Origin: Archangium sp.
GTDB lineage: Bacteria > Myxococcota > Myxococcia > Myxococcales > Myxococcaceae
Length of the DNA: 64,000 nt
Reading direction: 5' to 3'
Assembly (NCBI GenBank): GCA_030681645.1
Contig: JAUXRX010000027.1
Location: forward strand, 1 to 64,000
The notes under the pieces are model-generated. The model was not told the DNA's origin and did no database searches. It saw only the letters and a program-made list of their open reading frames with translations. Every line of letters starts with the position of its first letter. Within the stretch, counting starts at the first letter, position 1. Positions 41,343-49,751 of the stretch are shown piece by piece. Position numbers and translations under genes: made by a program.

Positions 41343-44300
41343 TCAGAAGCAGGACTGGACGTACTGGATCTCGAGCGGCACACCCGGCTGCGGAGTCGCG
41401 GTCGAGTTGAACTTGATCGAGTTCGACGCCGCGTCGTACCACCAGGTGGTGCAGCCGGCTTCCTGTGCGCAACCCATCACCACCTGGCCGTTGACCCGCA
41501 CCACCACCTGCTGCATCGCCTGGTCGGGCGAGTTGTTCAGGTAGAACTGCGTGCGGTAGCCGAACGCCGTGCGCCCCAGGTTCTGCAGCGTCGAGGCCCA
41601 GTTGGTGTTGCAGATCTCGTCGGCCACGCCCGAGGTGTACTGGACGATGGGCGAGTAGCGCCCCGAGTTCGCGCCCGTGTCGTCGTAGGTGCAGCCGCTC
41701 GGCGCCGTGCCCAGCGTCGGGGTGATCGCGCTGAAGGTGAAGTACGAGAGCCGCTGGAAGCCTTTCACGTTCACCAGGAGGTTTTGGTAGTACGTGACCG
41801 GCTGCGTCGACTGGTCGCTCGCGTCCGAGATGATCACCACCGCCAGGTTGGCGTCGGTGCGCAGGAAGCCCGCATTCTCCGCAGAGATGACCGGCGGGGT
41901 GAGCGCCATCACCGCCGTGGACAGCGCGGTCTCACCGCCAGCGCCGTCGGTGCCGACGTTCACCAGCCGCGAGAACACCGAGCTGACCGCGGGCGTGGTG
42001 GGCTTCACGTACTTGAGGCCCGTGGGAGAATCGACCACCAGCTTGCCGCCCCAGCCCTTCGAGTTGTTGGAGAAGCAGCCGAAGCCCGGCACGCACTCCA
42101 TCTGCGCCTCGGTCGTGGTGGTGACGCCGATCTGGTAGTCGACGTTCGCCGCGACGGCGTACTGGATGAACGAGCTGAAGTTGGCCGCCAGCGCGTTCTG
42201 CTTGTCCTGCATCGAGCACGAGTCATCGACCACCAGCAGGATGTCGGCCCGGGGCTGGAGGTCCTGCGTGTACGTGTCGACCTGGATGCCCGTGGTGTCG
42301 CCGCGGCCCTGCAGGCCCACCAGGTAGGTGATGCTCTGCCCGTTCTGGATGGCGTCGATCGCCACCGCGCCCGAGTCGCTGCCCACGTCGATGGGGCGGT
42401 ACGCGGCCTGGAAGACCACCGGCGAGGCGCCGCCCGGGTTGATGACCAGCCCGCCGCCGGGAATGGTCGGGGTGGAGGTGAGGCGGAACTCGGGGCAGGG
42501 CATGGTGCCCGGGCAGTTCGGCCCGCCGGGCGGCTGGCCACCGGGGGCCTGCATCGAGAAGCCGTTGACCGTCACCGGCGCGCTGCACGTGTTGTAGATG
42601 GTGAAGTTGCGCGACGCCGAGCTGCACATGACCTTCACCGTGCCGAAGTCCATCGGGTCGGGCGTGACGGTGAGGCACGACGGGCCCACCGACGCGCGCA
42701 GCGGAATCGACGCCTGCGGCCGCGCGGCCGAGGTGCTGTTGAAGACGAGCTGGCCGGTGAGGGTCTGCAGCATGGTGGGCGTGGGGCCGGTGGGCGCCGC
42801 GCGCACCACCACCTGGAAGGACTCCTGCGGCTGCAGCTCTTTCTCGACGATGTTGCCGCCGACGATGGAGAACGCGAGGTCGCTGCCCGCGCCCAGCTCG
42901 ATGCCCGAGAGGTAGCAGGTCTCGCCCGCGGTCACCGAGTTGTTGGTGATGGTGATGGGCAGGTCCTTCTGCGTGCCCGGCGTCACCAGCCCGAAGTTCG
43001 CCTGCGCGGGCGAGGTGACGAAGGTGCAGGGCGGCAGCTGCTGCACGTCGGCGGTGAAGTTCACCGTGATGGAAGGCTCACCGACGTCGTTGCTGTAGAG
43101 CGTGAAGCTCGCCGACTTCATCCCGATCGACTGCGGCTTGAGGGTGACCGTGAGGTCCACGAAGTTCTGCCCGGCGATCGCCTGCAGGCCCACCGTGGGG
43201 TTGTAGGGGGAGCCGAGCGCGACCACGAACTCATCGGCCGCCGTGCCCGCCGCGGGAACCAGATCGAACAGCGGCAGCTGGCCGGGCGTGCCGTCCATCG
43301 CCACCTGGCCCAGATAGAGGTTCGAGGTCGGGTCGGGCATCGGCGGGCGGCTGCCCACGTTCTGCACGTTCACCTTCCGCTGCACCGAGAAGTTGGTGTT
43401 GCCGGGGAAGAAGCCGACGCGGCCGAACGCCAGGGTGGGGCGGGGCGCGACGCGAATGCGCGGGCCGCCGCCGGTGCAGGTGAGCGCGATGGTGCCGCCC
43501 GGAGTCTGCGTCAGGCCGGTGAGGAAGGTGATGCTGCCCGTGCGCGCGCCCAGCTGCGAGGGGTTGCACGCGATCTTCATGGGGAAGGGCACGCTGTTGC
43601 CGGGAATGCTGAGCCTGGTGGCGTCCGTGCCCGCGGGCACCGCGTGGTAGAAGTCGGCCCCGTTCGTCGAGGTGACCTGGGTGAGCACCACCGGCACCGA
43701 GGCGGGGTTGACGAACACCACTTCCTTGATCGCCTCCGAGCCCGGGTTCACGAAGCCGTAGGCGAGCGACGACGGGCTCCAGGTGAGCGTCTCGTTGCTG
43801 CCGATGCCGCGGATGATCACGGTCTGCTCCGGGCACTCGCCCGCGCCGCGCAGCACCACCGTCGCCTCGTAGGCGCGCAGCTCGGTGGGCGAGAAGGTGA
43901 TCACCACGTCGGTGCTCGACATCGGCGCCACCGGCACCTGGCCCACCGGGGTGTTCATCGCGAAGCCGAAGTTCGCCGCGTCAGCGCCGGCGATGGGGCC
44001 GGAATGGCCGAAGGCGGGCAGGCTGGTGGGGTTGGCGAACGGCACCGAGAAGGGCAGCGTCTCGCCGATGGGCGTCTTGCCGAAGTCGATGACGGTGGGG
44101 AGATCGCACGAGCCCTTCTCCCCCTGGCCGATGAGGGTGATCACCGCGGTCGAGTCTTCGACGCGCGTGCCCTCGGTGCTGAGCTTGAGCTTCGAGAGGT
44201 AGCTGCCCTTGAGGCCGCGCGGGGTGAAGGAGACGGTGAACTCCTGCTGCTCGTTGGGCTCGAGCACCACGCTCTCGAACTCCGACTCGAAGGCGCTGGT

Positions 44301-44618
44301 GTCGCTGGGCACCACCGCGCGCGGCGGCCCGAACGCCACGTCATCGCCCTCGGTCAGCTCGAGCTTCGTGAGCGTGAGCTTCGCCGAGCCCGTGTTCTTG
44401 AGCGTCATCGTCTGCGACTTGCGCTCACCCACCAGCGCGAGGCCGAAGTCGTAGGTGGCGTCGCGGTTGGTGATGCGATCGCCGACCGCGTCGCGCCAGA
44501 TGACGACGATCTCGCCGTTCGAGCGGCCGATGCCGGGACCGCCACAGTCACAACCTGAAGCGGCGAGCACGACGGCGGACAAAACCAACGCGCTGCGCGC
44601 GAAGAACGAAGGACGCAT
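41343..44618 (-). CDS. Large ASH-repeat lipoprotein with C-terminal vWA domain
   Basis: A 1091-residue exported protein. The signal LVLSAVVLAASGC is followed by CGG and an Ile/Val-rich strand. The first 750 residues are several ASH/'choice-of-anchor D'-type Ig domains: DFGLALVGERKSQTMTLKNT, VLEPNEQQEFTVSFTP, LAFGRVGFFPGN and FGTVKVMCSSASRNFTIYNT. From about residue 790 a vWA domain appears: ADILLVVDDSCSMQDKQNAL (MIDAS DxSxS), with FLRTDANLAVVIISDASDQS further on. Many paired Cys suggest disulfides. It may bind other surface proteins through the metal site. It is divergent from the Cys-rich lipoprotein gene with a 239-base shared upstream region. Confidence 0.82.
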   Translation of the reverse strand: MRPSFFARSALVLSAVVLAASGCDCGGPGIGRSNGEIVVIWRDAVGDRITNRDATYDFGLALVGERKSQTMTLKNTGSAKLTLTKLELTEGDDVAFGPPRAVVPSDTSAFESEFESVVLEPNEQQEFTVSFTPRGLKGSYLSKLKLSTEGTRVEDSTAVITLIGQGEKGSCDLPTVIDFGKTPIGETLPFSVPFANPTSLPAFGHSGPIAGADAANFGFAMNTPVGQVPVAPMSSTDVVITFSPTELRAYEATVVLRGAGECPEQTVIIRGIGSNETLTWSPSSLAYGFVNPGSEAIKEVVFVNPASVPVVLTQVTSTNGADFYHAVPAGTDATRLSIPGNSVPFPMKIACNPSQLGARTGSITFLTGLTQTPGGTIALTCTGGGPRIRVAPRPTLAFGRVGFFPGNTNFSVQRKVNVQNVGSRPPMPDPTSNLYLGQVAMDGTPGQLPLFDLVPAAGTAADEFVVALGSPYNPTVGLQAIAGQNFVDLTVTLKPQSIGMKSASFTLYSNDVGEPSITVNFTADVQQLPPCTFVTSPAQANFGLVTPGTQKDLPITITNNSVTAGETCYLSGIELGAGSDLAFSIVGGNIVEKELQPQESFQVVVRAAPTGPTPTMLQTLTGQLVFNSTSAARPQASIPLRASVGPSCLTVTPDPMDFGTVKVMCSSASRNFTIYNTCSAPVTVNGFSMQAPGGQPPGGPNCPGTMPCPEFRLTSTPTIPGGGLVINPGGASPVVFQAAYRPIDVGSDSGAVAIDAIQNGQSITYLVGLQGRGDTTGIQVDTYTQDLQPRADILLVVDDSCSMQDKQNALAANFSSFIQYAVAANVDYQIGVTTTTEAQMECVPGFGCFSNNSKGWGGKLVVDSPTGLKYVKPTTPAVSSVFSRLVNVGTDGAGGETALSTAVMALTPPVISAENAGFLRTDANLAVVIISDASDQSTQPVTYYQNLLVNVKGFQRLSYFTFSAITPTLGTAPSGCTYDDTGANSGRYSPIVQYTSGVADEICNTNWASTLQNLGRTAFGYRTQFYLNNSPDQAMQQVVVRVNGQVVMGCAQEAGCTTWWYDAASNSIKFNSTATPQPGVPLEIQYVQSCF

Positions 44619-44857
44619 GTGGGGAACTCCAAAGCGATGAAAGGCGGCGCATCCTGTTGCTGTAGGTCGGGGAGATCAACCCCCCGACATGTGCGACTTC
44701 CCGCGTCATGGCTTGAGCTGACGCAGCGGTCCGCACACCGGAGGTTTTCTCAGCCCCTGAGAAGGGCTCGGCGAGCCACTTGTGGGGTCTATGCGCAATG
44801 TGTAGACGACGGCACCAGATTCGGGGACTGAGCCGGCCCCTCAGGAGATCCACCACC
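44619..44857. promoter_or_regulatory. Shared upstream region of two divergent lipoprotein genes
   Basis: The region separates two divergently transcribed lipoprotein genes. It contains a perfect inverted repeat TTCTCAG-CCC-CTGAGAA at 44747-44763, a candidate operator or hairpin. AGGAG at 44843-44847 is the likely ribosome-binding site of the rightward gene. No convincing -35/-10 pair was recognised on either strand. Confidence 0.4.
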
Positions 44858-45922
44858 ATGCGTTCGAACACCACCCAGGCGCTGATCCTCGGGGTCACGA
44901 TTGGTTTTGTCCTCGCTGTCTTCCCCTCGTGCGGTCCGACGAGGCCCCCGCTGCGCTGCAACGCCAGCAACTGTGACGGCTGCTGCGACGACACCGCGTC
45001 CTGTTTCAAGGGCACCTCGACCGAGGCCTGCGGCGCGGGCGGCGCGAGCTGCTCGGTCTGCGCAGGCGGCCAGATGTGCGCGAAGATCGATCAGAACGCC
45101 GAGTTCGGCGGGCGCTGCACGGGCACCGGCGTTGGCGGCGGCGGCGGCGGCGCGACGGGCGGCGGCACGGGCGGCGGCTCCACCGGTGGCGGCACCGGCG
45201 GCGGCGCGACGGGCGGCGGCTCGGGCAACGACGGCGGCACCTGCAACGCGACGAGCTGCGCGAACGGCTGCTGCACGGCCGCGGGCGTCTGCATCACCAC
45301 CACCACCCCCTCGCGCTGCGGCGCGGGCGGCGCGACGTGCTCGAGCTGCATGATGGGCAACACCTGCGTGAGCGGCACCTGCACGCCGTGCACGGGCTGC
45401 ATCGACATCAACACCGGCGCTTGCCAGGCCGGCACGAGCGACACCCAGTGCGGCAAGATGGGCGGCTTCTGCCAGACCTGCGACAGCGCGGCCGGCCAGA
45501 CCTGCCAGGGCGGCACCTGCTTCGGTGGCACCACCTGCAACGCGTCGACCTGCATGGGCTGCTGCGACGGCAACAACTGCATGCTCCCCGCGATGTACAC
45601 CAACGCCCAGTGCGGCCAGGGCGCGTTCGGCGCGGCCTGCACCACGTGCCTCAGCGGCGCCACCTGCGACGCGCTCGACGCGGGCGCCTGCGTGGGCGGC
45701 GGCGGCACGGGCGGTGGCGGCGGCGGAGGCTTCCCGGGCCTCGACGGCGGTCTGACCTTCGACATCTGCGCGCTCAACGGACTCCCGTGCCCCGCGAACA
45801 AGTGCTGCCAGCCGATCGCCGCGGCCCTCTCCGCCACCGGCTCCAGCTGCGTGAGCGACGGGGCGGCCTGCGACCTCGGCTTCTCCGGCAGCTGCGTCGG
45901 CGCGACCCAGACCTGCCAGTGA
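44858..45922 (+). CDS. Cys-rich lipoprotein of repeated modules with Gly linkers
   Basis: A 354-residue protein. The signal MRSNTTQALILGVTIG to LAVFPSC gives a lipid-type Cys. The mature part is a string of about five Cys-rich modules (for example CNATSCANGCCTAAGVC, then CGAGGATCSSC and CTPCTGC). The usual pattern is C-x4-C-x2-GCC-x4-C, then CG..G..C..C. Gly/Thr/Ser linkers (GGGATGGGTGGGS-type) separate the modules. The same module occurs once in the phosphoesterase at 22637-23986. Many disulfides would make a rigid surface protein. The ATG at 44858 is chosen for the ribosome-binding site and signal, rather than an upstream ATG. Function is unknown; binding or structural roles are plausible. 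Confidence 0.75.
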   Translation: MRSNTTQALILGVTIGFVLAVFPSCGPTRPPLRCNASNCDGCCDDTASCFKGTSTEACGAGGASCSVCAGGQMCAKIDQNAEFGGRCTGTGVGGGGGGATGGGTGGGSTGGGTGGGATGGGSGNDGGTCNATSCANGCCTAAGVCITTTTPSRCGAGGATCSSCMMGNTCVSGTCTPCTGCIDINTGACQAGTSDTQCGKMGGFCQTCDSAAGQTCQGGTCFGGTTCNASTCMGCCDGNNCMLPAMYTNAQCGQGAFGAACTTCLSGATCDALDAGACVGGGGTGGGGGGGFPGLDGGLTFDICALNGLPCPANKCCQPIAAALSATGSSCVSDGAACDLGFSGSCVGATQTCQ

Positions 45923-45947
45923 CCTGAGGGCCGCCGTCGAGGGGCTG

Positions 45948-48755
45948 ATGTGGCCGATCGACAGCGCTGGAACACTCCTCTGGCAGAAGACGGCCGGAGG
46001 CCTGGCGCTGGGCCTGCGTGAAGAGTCCGACGTTCCGCCGCGCACGCTGACGCGGCTGCGCGAGCACGTGACCCTCGATGGGCGCCCGCCGCGCGAGGGG
46101 CTCTTCACCGGCACCGGGGTGCTCCGGCTCGGTGGAACGCAGCTGGCCCACTGGGACGGAGCGCAGCTCAGCCGCATCACCACCCTGTGTCCCTTCGAGC
46201 TGCGCTACCTCGCCGAGACGGGCTTCCCGCACCCGCGCGCGCACTCGGGCGCAGACGATTCGCCGCTCACCGATCTCCACACGCACTTCGCCGGTTGTCT
46301 GCGGCCCGAGACGCTGCTCGAGCTGGGCGCGCTCCACGGCCTCACCTTGAACGGCGCCCTGCTCGAGGACGCCGGCGTCCGCGGGCTCACCGGCGACGTT
46401 CCGCTCACCGCGCTCGAGCCCGCGCACCTGCGAAGGCTGGCGAGCGCGCTCTGCCTGCCAGCCGATCGCCAATCGACCTTCCGCGACATGGAGCGCGCGT
46501 ACCGGCTGCGCGGGCCCTTCACCAAGTCACTGCGGCTCTTCCCTGCGCTGCTCGACGCCGTGGCGGCCGACTACGCCGCGATGGGGGTGCGTCACGTCGA
46601 GCTGTCCATCGGCGATCTCTACCGGCGCGACTGGCTGGTGGCGGCCATCGAGGGCGCGGCGCGGGCGCAGGCGGCGCACGGGCTCACGCTGCGCTTCCTC
46701 ACCGCCCTCTCGCGGCACAACGACGCGGAGTGGGACGACGACCTGCTCGCCCGCCTCGAGACGCTCGGCGGCTGCCGCGAGCTGGTGGGCGTGGACTGGA
46801 TGGGCCACGAGACCAACTCCACGCGCGCGTTCCAGGCTCGCATCACCCGCCTGGCGCAGTGGGCCCACGTGCACCGGCCCGGTTTCGTCATCCGCGTGCA
46901 CGCGGGCGAGAACCCCGCGTTTCCCGAGAACGTGAAGCTCGCGTGCGAGGCGGTGAAGGGCTGCGACGTGACGCTGCGCATCGGTCACGCGCTGTACGGC
47001 AGTGACGAGGCGCTCGAGCAGCTCCGCTCCACCGGCGCGTACGTCGAGCTCAACCTCACCTCGAACTTCACGCTCAACAACATCCACTCCACCGCCGAGG
47101 TGCCGTTGCTGCAGTTGTTGTCGGCGGGCGTGCATTGCGTGCTGGGCACCGATGGGCCGGGGCTGTACGGCACGACGCCGGGCGACGAGCTGCGCGCGGC
47201 GCGGCTGGCGGGGCTGACCGACCCGCAGCGCCAGGCCCTGAAGGAAACCGAGGCACGCTATCTCGCGGCGGCGCAGTCCTCCCTCTCCCTGCGCAGCGGG
47301 GAGAGGGGCCGAGTGTGGACGGCGAACGAGTTCGTGGTGCCCGCTGACCCGCCGCCGCGCGCGTACACGCCCGAGGTCGCGGCCCGGAACGCGGCTGCTC
47401 GCGACGCACGCCGCGCGGCGCTGCTGGCCAGGTTCGCGGAGCTGGGGGTGGAGGTGGGCGCGTCCACCCCGAGCGGGTCGATCGAAGTGGCCGCCGTGCA
47501 CCCCGAGCGGAGTCGAGGGCCGAGTTCCTTCGCGCCGGGGAGCGCATCGCTCGCCACAGCTCGGGACGAACCGGGTGGGGGGCCCATTCCACCCGCGGCG
47601 CGGGTGGTGTGCATCGCTGGCGCGTGGAAGCAGGCGTGGGCCTCCGCGTCGGAGCAAAGCCGCCGGCGAATCATCACCGTGCTCGAGGCGCTGATCGCCG
47701 GGCTGCCCGCAGACACCCTGCTCGTCACCGGTGGCACGAGCGCGGGCGTGGAAGGCGAGGTGCATCGGCTCGCGCAGGTGCATGGCCGACGCGTGCTGGC
47801 CACGGTGGTCGAGGCGACCGAGGTGGCGGATCTCGGCCCGGGCCCGACGCACGCCGTGCTGCTCGCCGCCACGCCGCACGAGAAGGCCCCGAAGCTGTAC
47901 GGGCTGATGAAGGAGCTCGACGCGCTGTGCCTGTTCTTCGGGGGCGGCAACGTGGTGCACGACGAGCTGCGCGCGGCGGCGAACCTGCGGCTGCGCTACC
48001 TCGCGCTGGCTGACGTCGATGGGGCGAGCGGCCGGCACGCGCGCGTGGTGCCACACCGCGCGTTTCACTCGGCGGCCGAGGCGCTGCGCCGGGTGGACGA
48101 TCGCGCGTTCTTCCGCGAGGCCTTCGCGCCGTTCTGGCATCCAGGCGTCAACCCGACGGTCGACGTGGTGGTGCTCGCACCTCTCCCCGCTGCAGAGCGC
48201 GTTGAAGCAGGCGCCGCGACTCCGCCCGGCCTGAACGGAGCTGGCCCAATCCGTTCAGCCAAAGCGAAGTCGAGGGCCCTTCTTCATGCGCAGGGAGAGA
48301 GAGTCTCGGTGCTGCTCATTCGCCGCCACGATGACGCCGCGGCCGAGCCCGGCCAGTGGGCGCTGCCCGGCGGCTTCGTTCACACCCACGCCGCGCGTGG
48401 TGCCCCCTTCACCTTCGACGACGAGCAGCCGCTCGACACCGCGGTCCGCGAGGTGGAAGAAGAGGCGGGCCTCGCCCTGCGCGCGCTGCGCGGGCAATTC
48501 GAGCTCGTCGCCGAGGTGGAAGGCTCGGGCCGCGACGAGCGGGACAGCCCCGCGGCCTGGAGCCGCACCTCGCTCTTCCGCGTCACCCTCGACGAGGCGC
48601 ACGCCCGCAAACCCATCGCCGGTGGTGACGACGCGTCAGACGCGCGCTGGTTTCCGCTCGACGCGCTGCCGCCGCGGCTCGCGTTCGATCACGCGAAGCT
48701 GCTCGCGCTCGCGCTGAGCCGCGCACCCCGCGCGGAGCCGAGGGGGCCAGGCTGA
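45948..48755 (+). CDS. Fusion: adenosine deaminase-like + Rossmann (SLOG/LOG-like) + NUDIX (ADP-ribose pyrophosphatase-like)
   Basis: A 935-residue cytoplasmic protein in three parts. Residues about 100-440 are an adenosine/AMP deaminase-type barrel: HTH (H111, H113), VHAGENP (H318, E321), RIGHALYG (H347) and LGTDGPG (D402). All zinc ligands are present. The second Asp of the usual TDDP motif is Gly403, so substrate choice may be altered. Residues about 552-745 are a Rossmann-like domain with LVTGGTSAGVEGEVHRLA and CLFFGGGNVVHDEL, resembling SLOG/LOG nucleotide-binding proteins. Residues about 785-925 are a NUDIX domain: WALPGGFV (ADP-ribose pyrophosphatase style) and E826-x7-REVEEEAGL, with extra residues between Gly and Glu. 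The linkers are built from palindromic repeats. It starts 25 bases after the Cys-rich lipoprotein gene. Confidence 0.8.
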   Translation: MWPIDSAGTLLWQKTAGGLALGLREESDVPPRTLTRLREHVTLDGRPPREGLFTGTGVLRLGGTQLAHWDGAQLSRITTLCPFELRYLAETGFPHPRAHSGADDSPLTDLHTHFAGCLRPETLLELGALHGLTLNGALLEDAGVRGLTGDVPLTALEPAHLRRLASALCLPADRQSTFRDMERAYRLRGPFTKSLRLFPALLDAVAADYAAMGVRHVELSIGDLYRRDWLVAAIEGAARAQAAHGLTLRFLTALSRHNDAEWDDDLLARLETLGGCRELVGVDWMGHETNSTRAFQARITRLAQWAHVHRPGFVIRVHAGENPAFPENVKLACEAVKGCDVTLRIGHALYGSDEALEQLRSTGAYVELNLTSNFTLNNIHSTAEVPLLQLLSAGVHCVLGTDGPGLYGTTPGDELRAARLAGLTDPQRQALKETEARYLAAAQSSLSLRSGERGRVWTANEFVVPADPPPRAYTPEVAARNAAARDARRAALLARFAELGVEVGASTPSGSIEVAAVHPERSRGPSSFAPGSASLATARDEPGGGPIPPAARVVCIAGAWKQAWASASEQSRRRIITVLEALIAGLPADTLLVTGGTSAGVEGEVHRLAQVHGRRVLATVVEATEVADLGPGPTHAVLLAATPHEKAPKLYGLMKELDALCLFFGGGNVVHDELRAAANLRLRYLALADVDGASGRHARVVPHRAFHSAAEALRRVDDRAFFREAFAPFWHPGVNPTVDVVVLAPLPAAERVEAGAATPPGLNGAGPIRSAKAKSRALLHAQGERVSVLLIRRHDDAAAEPGQWALPGGFVHTHAARGAPFTFDDEQPLDTAVREVEEEAGLALRALRGQFELVAEVEGSGRDERDSPAAWSRTSLFRVTLDEAHARKPIAGGDDASDARWFPLDALPPRLAFDHAKLLALALSRAPRAEPRGPG
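47281..47307. repeat. In-frame family B palindrome after the deaminase domain
   Basis: Arms CCCTCTCCC (47281-47289) and GGGAGAGGG (47299-47307) are perfect complements. The element encodes part of SSLSLRSGERGRV just beyond the deaminase barrel, with the frame preserved. Confidence 0.85.
47465..47560. repeat. In-frame family A repeats in the deaminase-Rossmann linker
   Basis: A degenerate copy (CACCCCGAGCGGGTCGATCG, 47465-47484) and a good copy (CCCCGAGCGGAGTCGAGGGC, 47501-47520) lie in frame. They encode linker text such as AAVHPERSRGPSS between the deaminase and Rossmann domains. The stretch is followed by GCTCGGGACGAACC, also repeat-like. Confidence 0.75.
48178..48303. repeat. Composite repeat in the Rossmann-NUDIX linker
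   Basis: CTGAACGGA (48231-48239) and TCCGTTCAG (48250-48258) form a perfect nine-base stem, followed by AAGCGAAGTCGAGGG, a family A-like core. The flanks CTCTCCCCGCTG (48181-48192) and GCGCAGGGAGAG (near 48289-48300) match the two halves of the family B copy at 16037-16064. The layout suggests a family B element split by an inserted A-type element. Confidence 0.55.
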
Positions 48756-48759
48756 GCGT

Positions 48760-49275
48760 TCAGGCCGCGACGCCGAGGCGCCGGGCCTTCATCTCGCCCA
48801 GGATCGACTGGAGCTCGTCGACGTACAGCAGCCGCTTGAGCGAGGGGAAGACGATCGACTCCTCGAACGCGTGGTGCGCCGCGAGGCGCTCGCGCAGGTC
48901 CTTCGCCGCGGCGCCCAGCTCGAAGCGCAGCGCGTGCAGGCGCGAGATGTCGCGCGAGAGGATGAGGCACAGCAGCCGGACCCGGGCCAGCGGCGCCTCG
49001 AGCGAGAGGTGCTGCAGCTTCATCTGCGTGAGGGCGTCGTCGACGACGTGGTGCCGCCCCGCCAGCCGCGGCGCCAGGGACAGCTCTTCGTCATCGCAGT
49101 GCATCGGCAACATCCACTCGACGTGATCCGAGATGGTGGTCGCCGTCTCGCGCGCGCCGCTGGTGGCGCTGCCGCCCGAGAGGCTCTCGGCCATCGCCGC
49201 GATCTGCCGGGCCTCGATGTGCGCGTCGAGCAGCACCTCGACCACGTCACGCTCTTGCGGCAGGTCGAGTTGCAC
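48760..49275 (-). CDS. Hemerythrin-like HHE domain protein
   Basis: A 171-residue helical protein. It has histidine/acidic helices of a four-helix hemerythrin bundle: LLDAHIEARQIAAMAE (His), TISDHVEWMLPMHCDDEELS (HxxxM...H..DEE) and LAAHHAFEESIVFPSL (HHxxEE). The metal-site pattern (H...HxxxE...H...HxxxE/D) is partly met; the exact ligands are uncertain. Such proteins bind di-iron and sense or carry oxygen or nitric oxide. It is convergent with the fusion gene (four-base gap) and divergent from the small lipoprotein at 49418. No regulator is adjacent. Confidence 0.75.
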   Translation of the reverse strand: MQLDLPQERDVVEVLLDAHIEARQIAAMAESLSGGSATSGARETATTISDHVEWMLPMHCDDEELSLAPRLAGRHHVVDDALTQMKLQHLSLEAPLARVRLLCLILSRDISRLHALRFELGAAAKDLRERLAAHHAFEESIVFPSLKRLLYVDELQSILGEMKARRLGVAA

Positions 49276-49299
49276 GGGCGACGGTGTACACCCTGGGCG

Positions 49300-49386
49300 C
49301 GTCGATCGAAACCCCGTTCACCCCGGGATCGGGCTCGTCACCGTTCACCCCGAGCGGAGTCGAGGGGCGACTCCGCTCGAGATGAA
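49300..49386. repeat. Family A hairpin in a divergent gap
   Basis: CGAGCGGAGTCG (49351-49362) and CGACTCCGCTCG (49368-49379) are perfect 12-base complements with an AGGGG loop-like spacer. GTTCACCCCG occurs twice upstream (near 49310-49350). It lies between the hemerythrin-like and small lipoprotein genes. Confidence 0.85.
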
Positions 49387-49417
49387 CAGGCGCGCACCTC
49401 TGTGACACAGTGCGCTC

Positions 49418-49675
49418 ATGCTCCGCTGGCTGCTGTGGGCGATGGTGCTGTCGGGTTGCCGCTACCTCGGGCCGGTGGCTCCCCAGGTCACGCCCGAGCG
49501 GCCCTCGCTGCTCTCGGGCGGCAGCCCGGTTGATCCGACGCGCCAGCCACCGCTGCCCGCGCGCCGCTGCGTGGTGGACTGTGGGCCCGGCCATCAGTGC
49601 AACGAGAAGACCGCCGAGTGCGAGCCCGACCCCGCCCATCAGCCGCGAGACGGCGGCGCGCTGTGGCTGCCCTGA
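49418..49675 (+). CDS. Small lipoprotein of unknown function
   Basis: An 85-residue protein. The signal MLRWLLWAMVLSGC gives a typical lipobox (LSGC). The mature part is short and Pro-rich, with a Cys-containing segment CVVDCGPGHQCNEKTAEC whose spacing (C-x3-C-x5-C-x6-C) could form two disulfides. It resembles the Cys-rich modules of nearby lipoproteins in style only. A larger frame overlaps on the same strand, but it has no signal peptide; this one ends 76 bases before the DUF1003-like gene start. Confidence 0.6.
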   Translation: MLRWLLWAMVLSGCRYLGPVAPQVTPERPSLLSGGSPVDPTRQPPLPARRCVVDCGPGHQCNEKTAECEPDPAHQPRDGGALWLP

Positions 49676-49751
49676 TCAGTCGACCGACGCGCTGAGGCGG
49701 CCCCGCGCCGATCGCAGGTCCGGGGCGGATTGCACTGGAGTAAGAGAGGCC

